Source: an uncultured Slackia sp.
Lineage (GTDB): Bacteria > Actinomycetota > Coriobacteriia > Coriobacteriales > Eggerthellaceae
Assembly: GCA_934661005.1 (NCBI GenBank)
Contig: CAKUIK010000021.1
Span: 1-41,695 of the forward strand
Direction: 5' to 3'
Length of the DNA: 41,695 bases
A program made the position numbers and the translations under genes. The notes beneath the pieces are model-generated. The model was not told the DNA's origin, searched no databases, and saw nothing but the letters and a program-made list of their open reading frames with translations. Positions 16,316 to 24,521 of the stretch are shown in pieces (position 1 is the first letter of the stretch; the number at the start of each line of letters is the position of its first letter).

Positions 16316-16428
16316 GGTTGCCGGCGCGCAAGTTGTTGCAAGCGTGTGGTGTTTCGGATGCGTGGATGGCTGCGAGCGTGTAAGTTGTTGCAGGCGAGTA
16401 AGCCGCTGGCGTATGTGAGCCGCGCTAG
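16300..16428. repeat. Degenerate ~17-bp repeats running from the transporter stop codon
   Basis: Short units of the form GTTGCnnGCGnGTAAG follow the gene end, with stop-like trinucleotides at 16313, 16381, 16399, 16416 and 16426. The first unit is the coding end itself. Decay is stronger than in the dxr array. Confidence 0.45.
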
Positions 16429-17144
16429 ATTCGCATGCTGCCATGCTTGCGTGGCGATCCCGATGACGCAATAAACGCGCAATGGCATCGAAAATGCACG
16501 CGCTTAGCGTCAATGCGAGACAGCATCGCGGATGGCGAATGCGGGACGGCATTGAACTTGCACTCGTATCGAAGTATTCGCCGTTGACTAAATGGGCCGC
16601 CGTGTTCGCTGCGCGTTTTGTCGAATCTCATAGATTGCATTAGAGGGTCGGCCCATAGGGGTCGGCCCCTTCTTTATGGGGCGGAGTCAAAGAATGTGGC
16701 GCCTTCCGTCTAAGGAGTTTTCTTTTCGGTTTGGGAATCCGATGGGGGATTGGCGCGTTCCCGCCCACGGGCTGCGTTTTCGCCCCATAGGCGCGTTTCC
16801 GCCCGGGGAATGCGTTCTGCTTATGGACCGCGCTCGGTCTTTCCCAATCGACTGATTAAGCGCGGCTCGCCAATCGTTTTCGGTCGTTTCCTATTGACCG
16901 CTCGAGCGTTTCTTGTCAACCGCCTTAATTTGCTCGATTTCTTTCGCTTGATTGGCTGGAGGTACTATATGCACGACTCGCGAAGTGGCGTGGGGTCGGG
17001 ACGAGAGCGGAGGGCGCTGCGAACTCGGCCCTAGAAGCACCGACACTTGACCTTGGAAATGCTGCATGCTCAGCTCTGGAAGCGCTGTGATTTCGTTTCT
17101 GGGGCACCGAACTCAACCCTGGAAACGTTCGCTGCTCATTATTT
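16429..17144. other. Repeat-rich intergenic region without a gene
   Basis: No credible gene is seen. It contains a nested hairpin at 16652-16680: CCCATA pairs with TATGGG around GGGGTCGGCCCC, a possible terminator for the transporter. Two diverged 38-bp direct repeats beginning GGCGCGTT lie at about 16752-16828. Loose repeats around CCTGGAA/CTTGGAA lie at about 17030-17130. Confidence 0.5.
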
Positions 17145-17325
17145 TGTCCCGTTTCTCGAAAAAATGGCACAAATTTGCGGTTGTGCACGATTGAATTGAG
17201 AATGTAGGCAGTCGCGCGAAATCTGACCTGGGCTTATGATGTCGTACGGGTCCGAAGTGTCTCAAATCACGCTTATCGACCGTTCACAACCGCAAATCTC
17301 TGCCATTTTCGCGCATTTGGAGACA
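17145..17325. repeat. Palindromic element B (181 bp), inverted copy of the element at 1329
   Basis: The ends are TGTCCC (17145) and GGAGACA (to 17325). The arms are ATTTGCGGTTGTGCACG (left) and CGTTCACAACCGCAAAT (right), with ATGGC/GCCAT further out. The centre GACCTGGG (17225-17232) is the reverse complement of the centre in the other copy, so the two copies lie in opposite orientation. No reading frame. Confidence 0.75.
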
Positions 17326-17641
17326 CGTCATGCACGACGCGGACCTCGCGACGGCGATAACATGCCCGGAAAGTTCCCACGACGTGGCCCTTGTTAACGT
17401 CTCCGGAAAACACTAAAACGCGCTGCTGGTGATTTGGTTTGCAATGCAGGGTTTCGTTTCGAAAAAAGTAGGCGCATCTTTTTTGGCGCCATGAGGGCGC
17501 CCTCTCTCTAACTCGCTCCGTTTCGGCTGCTTGCGTGGAAAGTTACCCGTGATTCTTCTGAGTGTGGCATAATGTCGAAGTTCTATAGAAAATGCCCTAT
17601 TGCGCCTATGCGCAGGGGCGATACGTCACGGAAAGAGCCGT
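17326..17641 (+). promoter_or_regulatory. secDF upstream region with hairpin and -10 box
   Basis: No gene is present. GGCGCC (17485-17490) and GGCGCC (17496-17501) form a small GC-rich hairpin. TGGCATAAT (17565-17573) resembles an extended -10 box. No clear -35 lies at the proper distance. The -10 box is about 70 bases before the secDF start. Confidence 0.4.
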
Positions 17642-20314
17642 ATGAAGTCCGAAAAAGCAGAGGCCGCAAGCCTCAAGCCTGCTCGCGACCGCAAGAAGAA
17701 ATCGTCGCAGCATGTGAATCGCCGCAATGTGTGGCTGCTCATCGCCACCGTGCTTTTGGTGCTGGGGTCGGTGTTCGCATTTATGCCGCCTCAGGAGAAA
17801 ATCAACCAGGGCCTCGACATTCAGGGCGGCCTGTCGGTCGTGCTCACCGCGAAAAGCACCTCGGGCGACGCCGTTTCCAGCGAAGACATGGAAAAGTCGC
17901 GCTCCATTATCGAGAGCCGCGTTAACGCGCTCGGCGCGAGCGAAGCGTCGGTTTCGTTGCAGGGCAATAACCAAATTCTCGTGCAGATTCCTGGCCTTTC
18001 CGACACCGAGGCCGCACTCGACACCATCGGCCGTACCGGCAAGCTCGAGTTCGCGCGCCTCGATTCCTTCACCGACGAAACGGTGAAAACCAAGATTGAC
18101 AACGGCCAGTACGTCACGCAGGAAACCGTGACCGACGCGGCTGGCAATAAATTCCCCACGGGCAAGCAGAGCTACGACCTCGAAGTGCCCGAGGGCACCT
18201 ACACGCCGCTCGTGACCGGCTCCGACATCACGCGCGTGACGGTTGATAAGGAAAGCGAGGCGTCGGCGAACTACGCGGTCGACATCACGCTGAATTCCGA
18301 GGGCGCCAAGGCGTTTGAGGAAGCGACCCGTGACCTCGCGGCCGACCATGGCAAAATCGTCATCATCCTCGACGGCAAGGTGCAAAGCGCTCCTGCCGTG
18401 CAGGGCGTGATTTCCGGCGGCAACGTGTCCATCACGGGCAACTACACCATGGACGAAGCCAAGGCGCTGCAGACCGTGCTCGAGTCGGGTTCGCTGCCGG
18501 TGAGCTTCGAGTACGCGCAGAGCCAAACCGTCGGCCCGACGCTTGGCCAAGACGCGCTTGCTTCTGGCGTGCTCGTCGCCGCAATTGGCCTGGCGCTCGT
18601 TATGCTCTACCTGCTTCTTTTCTACCATGGCCTGGGCCTCATCACCGCCGCCGCCATGGCCGTGTTCGCGTGCCTGTACCTGGGCATTTTGGCGCTGCTT
18701 TCGCATTTCGGCCTGTTCAGCCTGTCGATGGCGGGCATCGCGGGTGTCGTGCTCACCATCGGTATGGCCGCCGACTCGTCGATTCTTACGCTCGAGCGCT
18801 TCCGTGAGGAAATTCGCATGGGCCGCAGCGTGCGCGCCGCGTCCATCACGGGCGTGCGCCATGGCATCCTGACCTCCATCGACGCCGACCTGGTAACGCT
18901 TGTTTCCGCGCTCACGCTGTTCTTCTTGGCGAGCGCATCGGTCAAGGGCTTCGGCCTTACGCTCGCGCTCGGCATTCTGTGCGACATCGCGATGATGCTG
19001 CTATTCAAGGCGCCGATCATTCGCCTGCTCGCGCCGCGCTGCATCGCGAAGCACCCCGGCTTCTGGGGCGTGCGCGACTGCGAAGATGCCGCGCCGTATT
19101 TCCAAGGCGAGAAGCAAGCCGAAAGCCGCAAAGACGTGCGCGGCCGCTTCATCAAGCTTGATATCAACGTGCTGGGCCTGAAGAAGTACTTCCTTTCCGC
19201 CGCCGCTGTCGCCATGGTGCTCGTCGCCGTGATTATTGGCGTGCGCGGCCTGCAGTTCGGCATTGAGTTCGTCGGCGGCACGTCGGTCACGTTCCACGGC
19301 ACCGGCGACACCACCATCGAGCAGGTGCGCGACGCGTTCGACGATGCGGGCGTGAGCGATCCCGTGCTGCAAACCACGAACGCCGATGGCGATACGGGCA
19401 TTCTCGCTCGCATGACCACTACCTCGGCCGAAGATGCGACGCACATCGCGAACCAGGTGGCCGACGAGTTCGGTTGGAGCACCGACAGCTTCGAGGTGAC
19501 CACCATCGGTCCCGACTGGGGCGCATCGGTCGTGCAAAGCTCGCTGCTCGCGTTCCTCGTGTCGCTGATTTTGATTATTGCCTACATCTCGATTCGCTTC
19601 CGCGATTACAAGATGGGCGTGTCGGCGGTTATCGCGCTTTTGCACGACCTCGTGCTCGTGTTTGGCGTGTATGCGCTGGTCGGCCGCGAGGTTACGCCGA
19701 ATACCATCGCCGCGCTGCTCACGATTCTGGGTTATTCGCTCTACGATACCGTGGTCGTCTTCCATCGCATCAACGAGAACATGAAGGACGATTCGGTGAA
19801 GTGCACGTTCGCTACCATGGCGAACCATTCGGTGAACGAGGTACTCATTCGTTCGCTGAACACGTCCATCACCTCGCTCATTCCGGTTGTGGCTATGCTC
19901 CTGTTCGGCGGCGAGACGCTGAAGGACTTCGCGTTGGCCATGACGGTCGGCTTGATCGCGGGCGCGTATTCGTCCTACGCCATCGCAACGCCGATTTACG
20001 TCATTTGGAAGACGCGCGAGACGCGCTACGCCAAGCTGCAGCGTAAATACGGCGACACGGTGGTGCGCTGGTTCCTCAATCGCCTGCCGCAACCCGTGAA
20101 GACTGCTGAGGCCGAGGGCGCTGCTTCGGCTGCTCCGGTTGCCGCGAATACGGCAGCTTCGACGGCTCAAGGCGCTTCTGTTGAGGCTTCTGCAGAAGAC
20201 TCGGGCGAGAATGCGACCGCCGCGGCCGCCGCGCAGCCCGTACAGGCGACGAAACAGTCGACGCATCGCCAGAAGTCGAATCGCTCGAAGTCGGCGAATC
20301 GCAAGAAGAAATAG
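17642..20314 (+). CDS. secDF: Fused protein-export membrane proteins SecD and SecF
   Basis: SecDF uses the proton motive force to pull exported proteins through SecYEG. The 890-residue protein joins both halves. The SecD half has GLDIQGGLSVVL, the large P1 periplasmic domain, DGKVQSAPAVQGVISGG and six helices ending near TLERFREEIRMG. The SecF half has GIEFVGGTSVTF and ILGYSLYDTVVVFHRINEN. Start ATG 17642 follows GGAAAGAG. Residues 1-40 are strongly basic. The C-terminus carries an Ala-rich then Ser/Lys/Arg-rich tail (about 75 residues) unlike the compact ends of most homologues. No yajC or ruv genes flank it. A strong terminator follows. Confidence 0.97.
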   Translation: MKSEKAEAASLKPARDRKKKSSQHVNRRNVWLLIATVLLVLGSVFAFMPPQEKINQGLDIQGGLSVVLTAKSTSGDAVSSEDMEKSRSIIESRVNALGASEASVSLQGNNQILVQIPGLSDTEAALDTIGRTGKLEFARLDSFTDETVKTKIDNGQYVTQETVTDAAGNKFPTGKQSYDLEVPEGTYTPLVTGSDITRVTVDKESEASANYAVDITLNSEGAKAFEEATRDLAADHGKIVIILDGKVQSAPAVQGVISGGNVSITGNYTMDEAKALQTVLESGSLPVSFEYAQSQTVGPTLGQDALASGVLVAAIGLALVMLYLLLFYHGLGLITAAAMAVFACLYLGILALLSHFGLFSLSMAGIAGVVLTIGMAADSSILTLERFREEIRMGRSVRAASITGVRHGILTSIDADLVTLVSALTLFFLASASVKGFGLTLALGILCDIAMMLLFKAPIIRLLAPRCIAKHPGFWGVRDCEDAAPYFQGEKQAESRKDVRGRFIKLDINVLGLKKYFLSAAAVAMVLVAVIIGVRGLQFGIEFVGGTSVTFHGTGDTTIEQVRDAFDDAGVSDPVLQTTNADGDTGILARMTTTSAEDATHIANQVADEFGWSTDSFEVTTIGPDWGASVVQSSLLAFLVSLILIIAYISIRFRDYKMGVSAVIALLHDLVLVFGVYALVGREVTPNTIAALLTILGYSLYDTVVVFHRINENMKDDSVKCTFATMANHSVNEVLIRSLNTSITSLIPVVAMLLFGGETLKDFALAMTVGLIAGAYSSYAIATPIYVIWKTRETRYAKLQRKYGDTVVRWFLNRLPQPVKTAEAEGAASAAPVAANTAASTAQGASVEASAEDSGENATAAAAAQPVQATKQSTHRQKSNRSKSANRKKK

Positions 20315-20357
20315 CCACGTCGATGCTTAACGGCCCTATTGAGGCTTAAGATTTCCG

Positions 20358-20388
20358 AAAAGCCCGCATATGCATGCGGGCTTTTTTC
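20358..20388 (+). terminator. Intrinsic terminator of secDF
   Basis: AAAAGCCCGCAT (20358-20369) and ATGCGGGCTTTT (20374-20385) form a perfect 12-bp stem with a four-base loop and a run of T. The symmetry allows function on both strands. Confidence 0.92.
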
Positions 20389-20839
20389 GTGCGGTAATTT
20401 TGACGCTCAAGTGTTGTGGGCGATGCTGCTGGAAGCCGTTGATAGTTGTTGCGAGTGATTGCCGCAGGGGATTATCTTAGGCGATTGCGCAAGTATCTGC
20501 AGCTATGCGTTGCGAAGCTGAGAATGCTTGCGCGCTTGCTTCTCCTTTTGTATAGAGGCCCAATCGCTGAAGACATCCCTTGGCCTTCTGCGGATGTGCT
20601 TTGGTGCGCGTGATGGCGTCGAGGGTTGGCGTGGCTCGTTCTCACGAGGCTTGCCTCTTGCTTCTGAATGCTCGGTTGCTTCATCTTAGCGTGTTGGTGC
20701 GCCCCGGTTTGCCCGCGCGCTCATTTCGTGATGAATTGCGGGCTTGCGCGGAACGGCTCGCGCGCTGCCGTGCGAGATGCGATAATGGGCACGATATGCG
20801 TAAGGCGGCACGGCCGCTTCAGACTAGAGAGGATGCGCA
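20389..20839 (+). other. Intergenic region upstream of the DUF1292 gene
   Basis: No credible gene is seen in about 450 bases. TGCGATAAT near 20777-20786 resembles an extended -10 box for the following gene; no convincing -35 was found. Confidence 0.4.
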
Positions 20840-21169
20840 ATGGCAGAAATCCGCGAGGGCTCCGCGCCCAACTTCGCCCCGCCCGTCGAAGAGGGCATGG
20901 TGTTCGAGTTCGAGGACGAGAAGGGCGAAATCTCTCAGCTCGAGTTCCTGGGTCTCATTTTGCATGATGAGCAGCGCTTCGGTTTCTTCTTCCCGGTTGA
21001 CGAGGATGATCCGGCGGGCTCTTCGGGCGAGGTTTTGATTCTTGAAGTGACCGACCTTGACGAAGAAGGCCAGCCCTGCGAGTTCGAGCTTCTTGATGAT
21101 GAGGAAATCGCCGCCCAGATTTATGACGAATTCCGCGAGGCTACAAAAGACCTCTATGATTTCGAATAA
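20840..21169 (+). CDS. DUF1292 family protein
   Basis: This 109-residue acidic cytoplasmic protein has the DUF1292 pattern: a beta-rich core with FEFEDEKGEISQLEFLGLIL, RFGFFFPVDEDDP, VLILEVTDLDEEG and a helical end DEEIAAQIYDEFREAT. The molecular function of the family is unknown. It often lies near Holliday-junction resolvase (YqgF) and alaS-linked genes in Firmicutes, but not here. The start ATG is preceded by AGAGAGGATG. The tRNA gene follows. Confidence 0.85.
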   Translation: MAEIREGSAPNFAPPVEEGMVFEFEDEKGEISQLEFLGLILHDEQRFGFFFPVDEDDPAGSSGEVLILEVTDLDEEGQPCEFELLDDEEIAAQIYDEFREATKDLYDFE

Positions 21170-21183
21170 ATTTAAAATTCTTC

Positions 21184-21211
21184 TTGCATTTCTGGGAGAA
21201 TCCTGTATGCT
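21184..21211 (+). promoter_or_regulatory. Promoter of tRNA-Glu
   Basis: TTGCAT (21184-21189), a 16-base spacer and TATGCT (21206-21211) lie about 29 bases before the mature tRNA 5' end. Confidence 0.6.
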
Positions 21212-21239
21212 AATCAAGCTGCTTAATTGAAGCACGCAT

Positions 21240-21316
21240 GGCCTGGTCGTCTAGCGGTTTAGGACGCCGCCCTCTCAAGGCGGAGATCGGGGGTTCGAAT
21301 CCCCTCCAGGCTACCA
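21240..21316 (+). tRNA. tRNA-Glu (anticodon CUC)
   Basis: The sequence folds as a cloverleaf. The acceptor GGCCTGG pairs with CCAGGCT (first pair G-U). The anticodon stem CCGCC/GGCGG encloses loop CTCTCAA with anticodon CTC. The T-loop is TTCGAAT. The discriminator A and an encoded CCA end at 21316. Confidence 0.95.
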
Positions 21317-21326
21317 TCGAATACTG

Positions 21327-21354
21327 CAGGTCAGGCGATTGCCTGGCCTGTTTT
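21327..21354 (+). terminator. First terminator-like hairpin after tRNA-Glu
   Basis: CAGGTCAGGC (21327-21336) pairs with GCCTGGCCTG (21341-21350) across a four-base loop, followed by TTTT. Confidence 0.7.
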
Positions 21355-21359
21355 AGTTG

Positions 21360-21388
21360 AAAGCCCGTTCTAACGAACGGGCTTTTTT
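21360..21388 (+). terminator. Second terminator after tRNA-Glu
   Basis: AAGCCCGTTC (to 21370) pairs with GAACGGGCTT (from 21375) across TAAC and is followed by a run of six T, a strong intrinsic terminator. Confidence 0.9.
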
Positions 21389-21589
21389 GTTGTCGCTGCA
21401 CGGTGCCTTGACGACGCATTTCGCCTTCAAGCTTCGGCTCATGTATTTCTCGATACGCTTCGCCTTGCTTTCGGGACGAACTGCACTCGCCAGGGCATCG
21501 CTCGTTGCATCTTATTGACCTATGTCAATAAGAGCACGCCCCATCCTCTTTGGCAGGAATTCGAATCGATGAGGTGGAATCTCGTTAAG

Positions 21590-21612
21590 AAAACCGTCCA
21601 GTGGGCGGTTTT
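21590..21612. terminator. Orphan bidirectional terminator-like hairpin
   Basis: AAAACCGTCC (21590-21599) pairs with GGGCGGTTTT (21603-21612) across three bases. It has A and T tracts on both sides, but no intact gene ends here. Confidence 0.55.
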
Positions 21613-21643
21613 CGGGAACGCGCCCGAAGGCTTTAGCCTGAGG

Positions 21644-21793
21644 GCCTGGTTGCCCGAAGGTTTCAGCCCGAGGGCTCGAGGCGCGCGAAGCGCGGCCAGG
21701 ACTCTCTTTGGGCCGCCGTCGAATGCTGCAGGTCGGATGACCGCCAGGCCTGTTTTGGCAAAAGCTCGTTCCGACGAACGGGTTTTTGTTTGA
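21644..21793 (+). repeat. Decayed copy of the tRNA-Glu 3' flank, possible tRNA fossil
   Basis: From TCGAATGCTGCAGGTC (21719) to about 21793 the sequence aligns with the tRNA-Glu downstream flank (21317-21395), including both hairpin positions and GACGAACGGG with its T-run. Upstream, GCCTGGTTG at 21644 begins at almost the same distance as the tRNA 5' end does in the functional copy, but the cloverleaf is lost. This suggests an ancient duplication. Two 24-base hairpin-forming repeats beginning GCCCGAAGG lie at 21622 and 21651. Confidence 0.55.
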
Positions 21794-21958
21794 AGCGACC
21801 TGACGTCGCGTAGCAGGGAGTTCTTTTGGGCGCTGCGTTTCGTTCGGTTTAAGAGAAGCCATTGGCCCACTCGCTTTGCCCGCAAGTAAATCCGTCCTTT
21901 TTGGACTGGCTCGTTTCCGTTACTCGATGAATGCTTCCATTTTCATCTCTCCTGTCAT

Positions 21959-22191
21959 AAAACGCTGTAATGGGGCCTCATTGCAGCGTTATTTTGCGAA
22001 AGAAATGTCGGTTTTGACGCTGCGTAAAAAATCTCGTTCTTAAAAGGCCAGGTCAAACGAATTCAGGCGCGCTTTACGTATCTCAAGAGCCTCCTCCAGG
22101 GCATTCCGTTGCGGTGCTGAGAGGCCCCATTGTGGCGTATTTTGACAATATGATCCACAATCGCTGCAATGAGGCCCCATTGCGCGGTTTT
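21959..22191. repeat. Inverted-repeat element D (233 bp)
   Basis: The left end AAAACGCTGTAATGGGGCCT and the right end form an inverted repeat of about 29 bases; the inner CAATGGGGCCTCATTGCAGCG-type arm is nearly palindromic itself. A third related segment GAGGCCCCATTGTGG lies near 22121. The centre has GGCCAGGTC (22046-22054), resembling the CCCAGGTC centres of elements A, B and C. There is no credible gene between 21317 and 22576; from 22192 to 22576 nothing else is evident. Confidence 0.6.
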
Positions 22192-22576
22192 CTGCCATCA
22201 GTCCATGGTTTCCGATTGTTGCCCGACGCAATCCGCCTAGGAGCTTCGGTGGTGGGCATTCGACGCGTCGTCCGCTCCTCGATCGATTCGATAGCCCTTC
22301 CGTTCGGTTGAACCGCGTTCGCGCATTCCCGTCGTCTTCGTTATTGCTCGCGCGGTCCGATGCCACGCTGGGCCCCAGCGCCATCGAATGTTGGCCCCTA
22401 TCGTGCGGAGCGTTTTGGTCACATTCGTTATGAGGCGAAACAGATAAAGCCCTCGTCAAGGTAAAAATGCAGCTGGGTAATGTGTTGGACATTCCTTTTG
22501 CTTTATTGCGCTATGTTGGCTCCTAAATAGAGCCAGTGGGTTTTTGATGCCGAATCGAGCGAATGCGAGGGGAGAA

Positions 22577-22741
22577 ATGGAAGCGCAATCCAAATATGCC
22601 GTGAGCGAAGAAGATATGAAGCGCATCGAGGAACTTCTCGGGCAAACCTATTACGCCAAGCGCTTGCAGGAAGCGATCGAAGGCCAGGTTATGGCTCGCG
22701 AACTCATAGATGCTCGTGGCATCGATTCGTATTTCGAGTGA
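22577..22741 (+). CDS. Small hypothetical helical protein, first gene of a two-gene cassette
   Basis: The 54-residue product (MEAQSKYAVSEEDMKRI at the N-terminus, ending RGIDSYFE) is charged and probably helical. Start ATG 22577 follows GGGGAG. I do not recognise a family. It ends six bases before the next gene, which lacks its own clear ribosome site, so the pair is probably translationally coupled. The size and position are compatible with a small regulator or antitoxin, but no motif proves that. Confidence 0.65.
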   Translation: MEAQSKYAVSEEDMKRIEELLGQTYYAKRLQEAIEGQVMARELIDARGIDSYFE

Positions 22742-22747
22742 TGCGAT

Positions 22748-23548
22748 ATGGGCGAGTATTTCATGTGGGCGAACCCGAAGAAGAAGGAATGGATCGAGGC
22801 TGACGTCTTTAGCGAGTTCGGGTTCATGCTCAGTATCGCCAGCGAGCTTGGCATCCGATACACCGACGCCGCTTGCACGCTTATGGCGGGGCCGTGGCGC
22901 GGAGACCCCGTTTTGTTTATCGGCGATTACTTCAATCCAGAGAAGGAAAGCCCAGTTGGGAAGCTTTTCGGCGGGTATCCCTATGAAACCGTCCTCGATT
23001 CGTTCGTTGACGTTTCGGGTCTTTTCTCTGATTCGAGGGGATTAATGCGTGCCGTGTATGGCGATGCCCCAGATTCTGACGAGGTTCCATACGATGGGCT
23101 TTTCGAGCTTGATGTTCGCCATTATCGCTATGCCGTGAACAAAACTCGCGGTGAGTACGTCGATCGCGATCGAGCGCCGGTCGATTCGGTGTGCTTCTAC
23201 AGCGGCAACTATTCGTGGTCTAGATTCGATCCCATTCCTTGGCTGCTTTCGCCATGTGACGACCCTAAGGATGAATGGGCCGGCCGGTGGTGCTGCGATG
23301 AAGTCGACATCTCCGACGAGGCCCCCGAAGGCGGTTATAGGGATGTTACGGCGGCCTCCTGCGGCCAGTGGGGCTTCGTGTCTGCTTCCAATGAAGAGAT
23401 GGAACGGCTCGTTGCCTCCGAAGCATTTGCGCGCGAGCTTGTGACCCGAGGCATAACCGCAGACCCTGATGGCGATATCGAGCTGCATGGCGCGGTTGAC
23501 GTGATTCTAGGATTATTGTCGAGCCTTAGCTGTCCGAGGCACTCCTAG
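22748..23548 (+). CDS. Hypothetical protein with WRGD-containing N-terminal region
   Basis: This 266-residue soluble acidic protein has no signal or membrane segment. The N-terminus MGEYFMWANPKKKEWI, followed by TLMAGPWRGDPVLFIGDYF, looks like a conserved domain, but I cannot name the family. The middle has many aromatic and acidic residues (SGNYSWSRFDPIPWLL; WAGRWCCDEVD). A helical C-terminal part ends SCPRHS. It follows the small gene at a 6-base distance. The pair is flanked by repeat-rich DNA on the left, which fits an accessory cassette. Confidence 0.75.
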   Translation: MGEYFMWANPKKKEWIEADVFSEFGFMLSIASELGIRYTDAACTLMAGPWRGDPVLFIGDYFNPEKESPVGKLFGGYPYETVLDSFVDVSGLFSDSRGLMRAVYGDAPDSDEVPYDGLFELDVRHYRYAVNKTRGEYVDRDRAPVDSVCFYSGNYSWSRFDPIPWLLSPCDDPKDEWAGRWCCDEVDISDEAPEGGYRDVTAASCGQWGFVSASNEEMERLVASEAFARELVTRGITADPDGDIELHGAVDVILGLLSSLSCPRHS

Positions 23549-23618
23549 TCCGTCCAGGAACTGCTAGAGAGGAACGTTCGGTGGGCGCTTGAAGGAGCGC
23601 TTGGGGCCGCTGGTGGCT

Positions 23619-24266
23619 CTAAAGGCCTAAAACGGAAGCGACGATCTCGTCGCGCGCTTCATCGGTGGGGGAGATGCGCTTGGAGCCGCCCCAAGCGGCC
23701 GCAAAGCGCATCTCGGCTAGGCGGTGCAAGTCGAACATGTCTCGTGCGACGAGCAGGGCGCATTCGTAGCGCTCTTCAGGGCCGCGCTTTAGCAACTCCA
23801 TGGCGCTCGTGAGGCCTTCGTTGTGCAAGAGCTCGAGGCGTCCCAGCTCGTCAACGATAAGCATGCGCTTCGTCTGGTCGGCATGGATGCATGAGCATTC
23901 TGACATATCGACTGTTTGAGGTTCCTTTGCGGCTTCGATGAGCGCATCGAAATGCGCGTTCACCTTTTGGATAGCCTTGTCTGAGATATGCCAGCGAAGC
24001 TTCGCTTGGGCCGATTGCGCGTTGGCGTCAAACGCGCAATCGGCGCGGGCCAAATCGTCGCGTCGTGCGAAATGCACCACCTCATGCGTTGGCAGAAGCT
24101 CGTTGTCGATGCCGAGCTTATCGAAGCCGCCCGCCTCGTCTTCGCGCCATACGCCAGGCGCAATTACGCCGTCGCATACGGCTCCTCGTGCTTCGAGGTC
24201 GCTTACGAGCGCCTGCAGCCAGCGAGTTTTTCCGATTTGTACATCGCCTGTAAGAATGTAAAGCAC
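23619..24266 (-). CDS. THEP1-like P-loop NTPase
   Basis: The protein has a P-loop near its N-terminus (ILTGDVQIGKTRW) and a Walker B-like RMLIVDELGRLELL, the arrangement of the THEP1 nucleoside-triphosphatase family (usually about 180-200 residues). Cellular role is unknown for most members. I place the start at GTG 24266 because AGAAAGG lies five bases upstream, giving 215 residues. The frame is open to 24518, but that extension is basic and unlike a protein. It also overlaps the terminator of degV. Upstream neighbours are degV and uvrA on the same strand. Confidence 0.75.
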   Translation of the reverse strand: MLYILTGDVQIGKTRWLQALVSDLEARGAVCDGVIAPGVWREDEAGGFDKLGIDNELLPTHEVVHFARRDDLARADCAFDANAQSAQAKLRWHISDKAIQKVNAHFDALIEAAKEPQTVDMSECSCIHADQTKRMLIVDELGRLELLHNEGLTSAMELLKRGPEERYECALLVARDMFDLHRLAEMRFAAAWGGSKRISPTDEARDEIVASVLGL

Positions 24267-24489
24267 GGTGGCCTTTCTGTTGGTGGAATTGCGTCTCTGA
24301 TTGCGACGCGTTTGCACGCGTCTTTCTCGGCCAGCAAGCGGTTGTTCAGAATATGCCCAGTTCGCAGGCCGCTTTTCTGCAGTCTTTTCAGATTCAACCG
24401 AGCCGTTGCTCGCGCACTCTTCGAATGCCAGCGCCCTTTGTTTCGAGACTGTTTTGGATGCGGTCGGCGTTCCCATCAACCGCCGACAG

Positions 24490-24516
24490 AAAAATCGCGC
24501 CGCGTTTATGCGGCGC
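24490..24516 (-). terminator. Intrinsic terminator of degV
   Basis: On the minus strand GCGCCGC pairs with GCGGCGC across six bases (24497-24516) and is followed by a T-rich tract (complement of 24490-24494). It lies just after the degV stop. Confidence 0.85.
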
Positions 24517-24521
24517 AATCG

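Noticed and set aside
17606..20266. Two long minus-strand frames opposite secDF
   Set aside because: Both mirror the secDF reading frame and have Arg/His-rich, domain-free products.
21210..21419. Small minus-strand frame with a WRGFEPP-like peptide
   Set aside because: This is the known artefact of translating the antisense of a tRNA gene.
24267..24518. N-terminal extension of the THEP1-like NTPase
   Set aside because: It is low-quality basic sequence, overlaps the degV terminator, and a GTG with a good ribosome site lies just before the P-loop strand.
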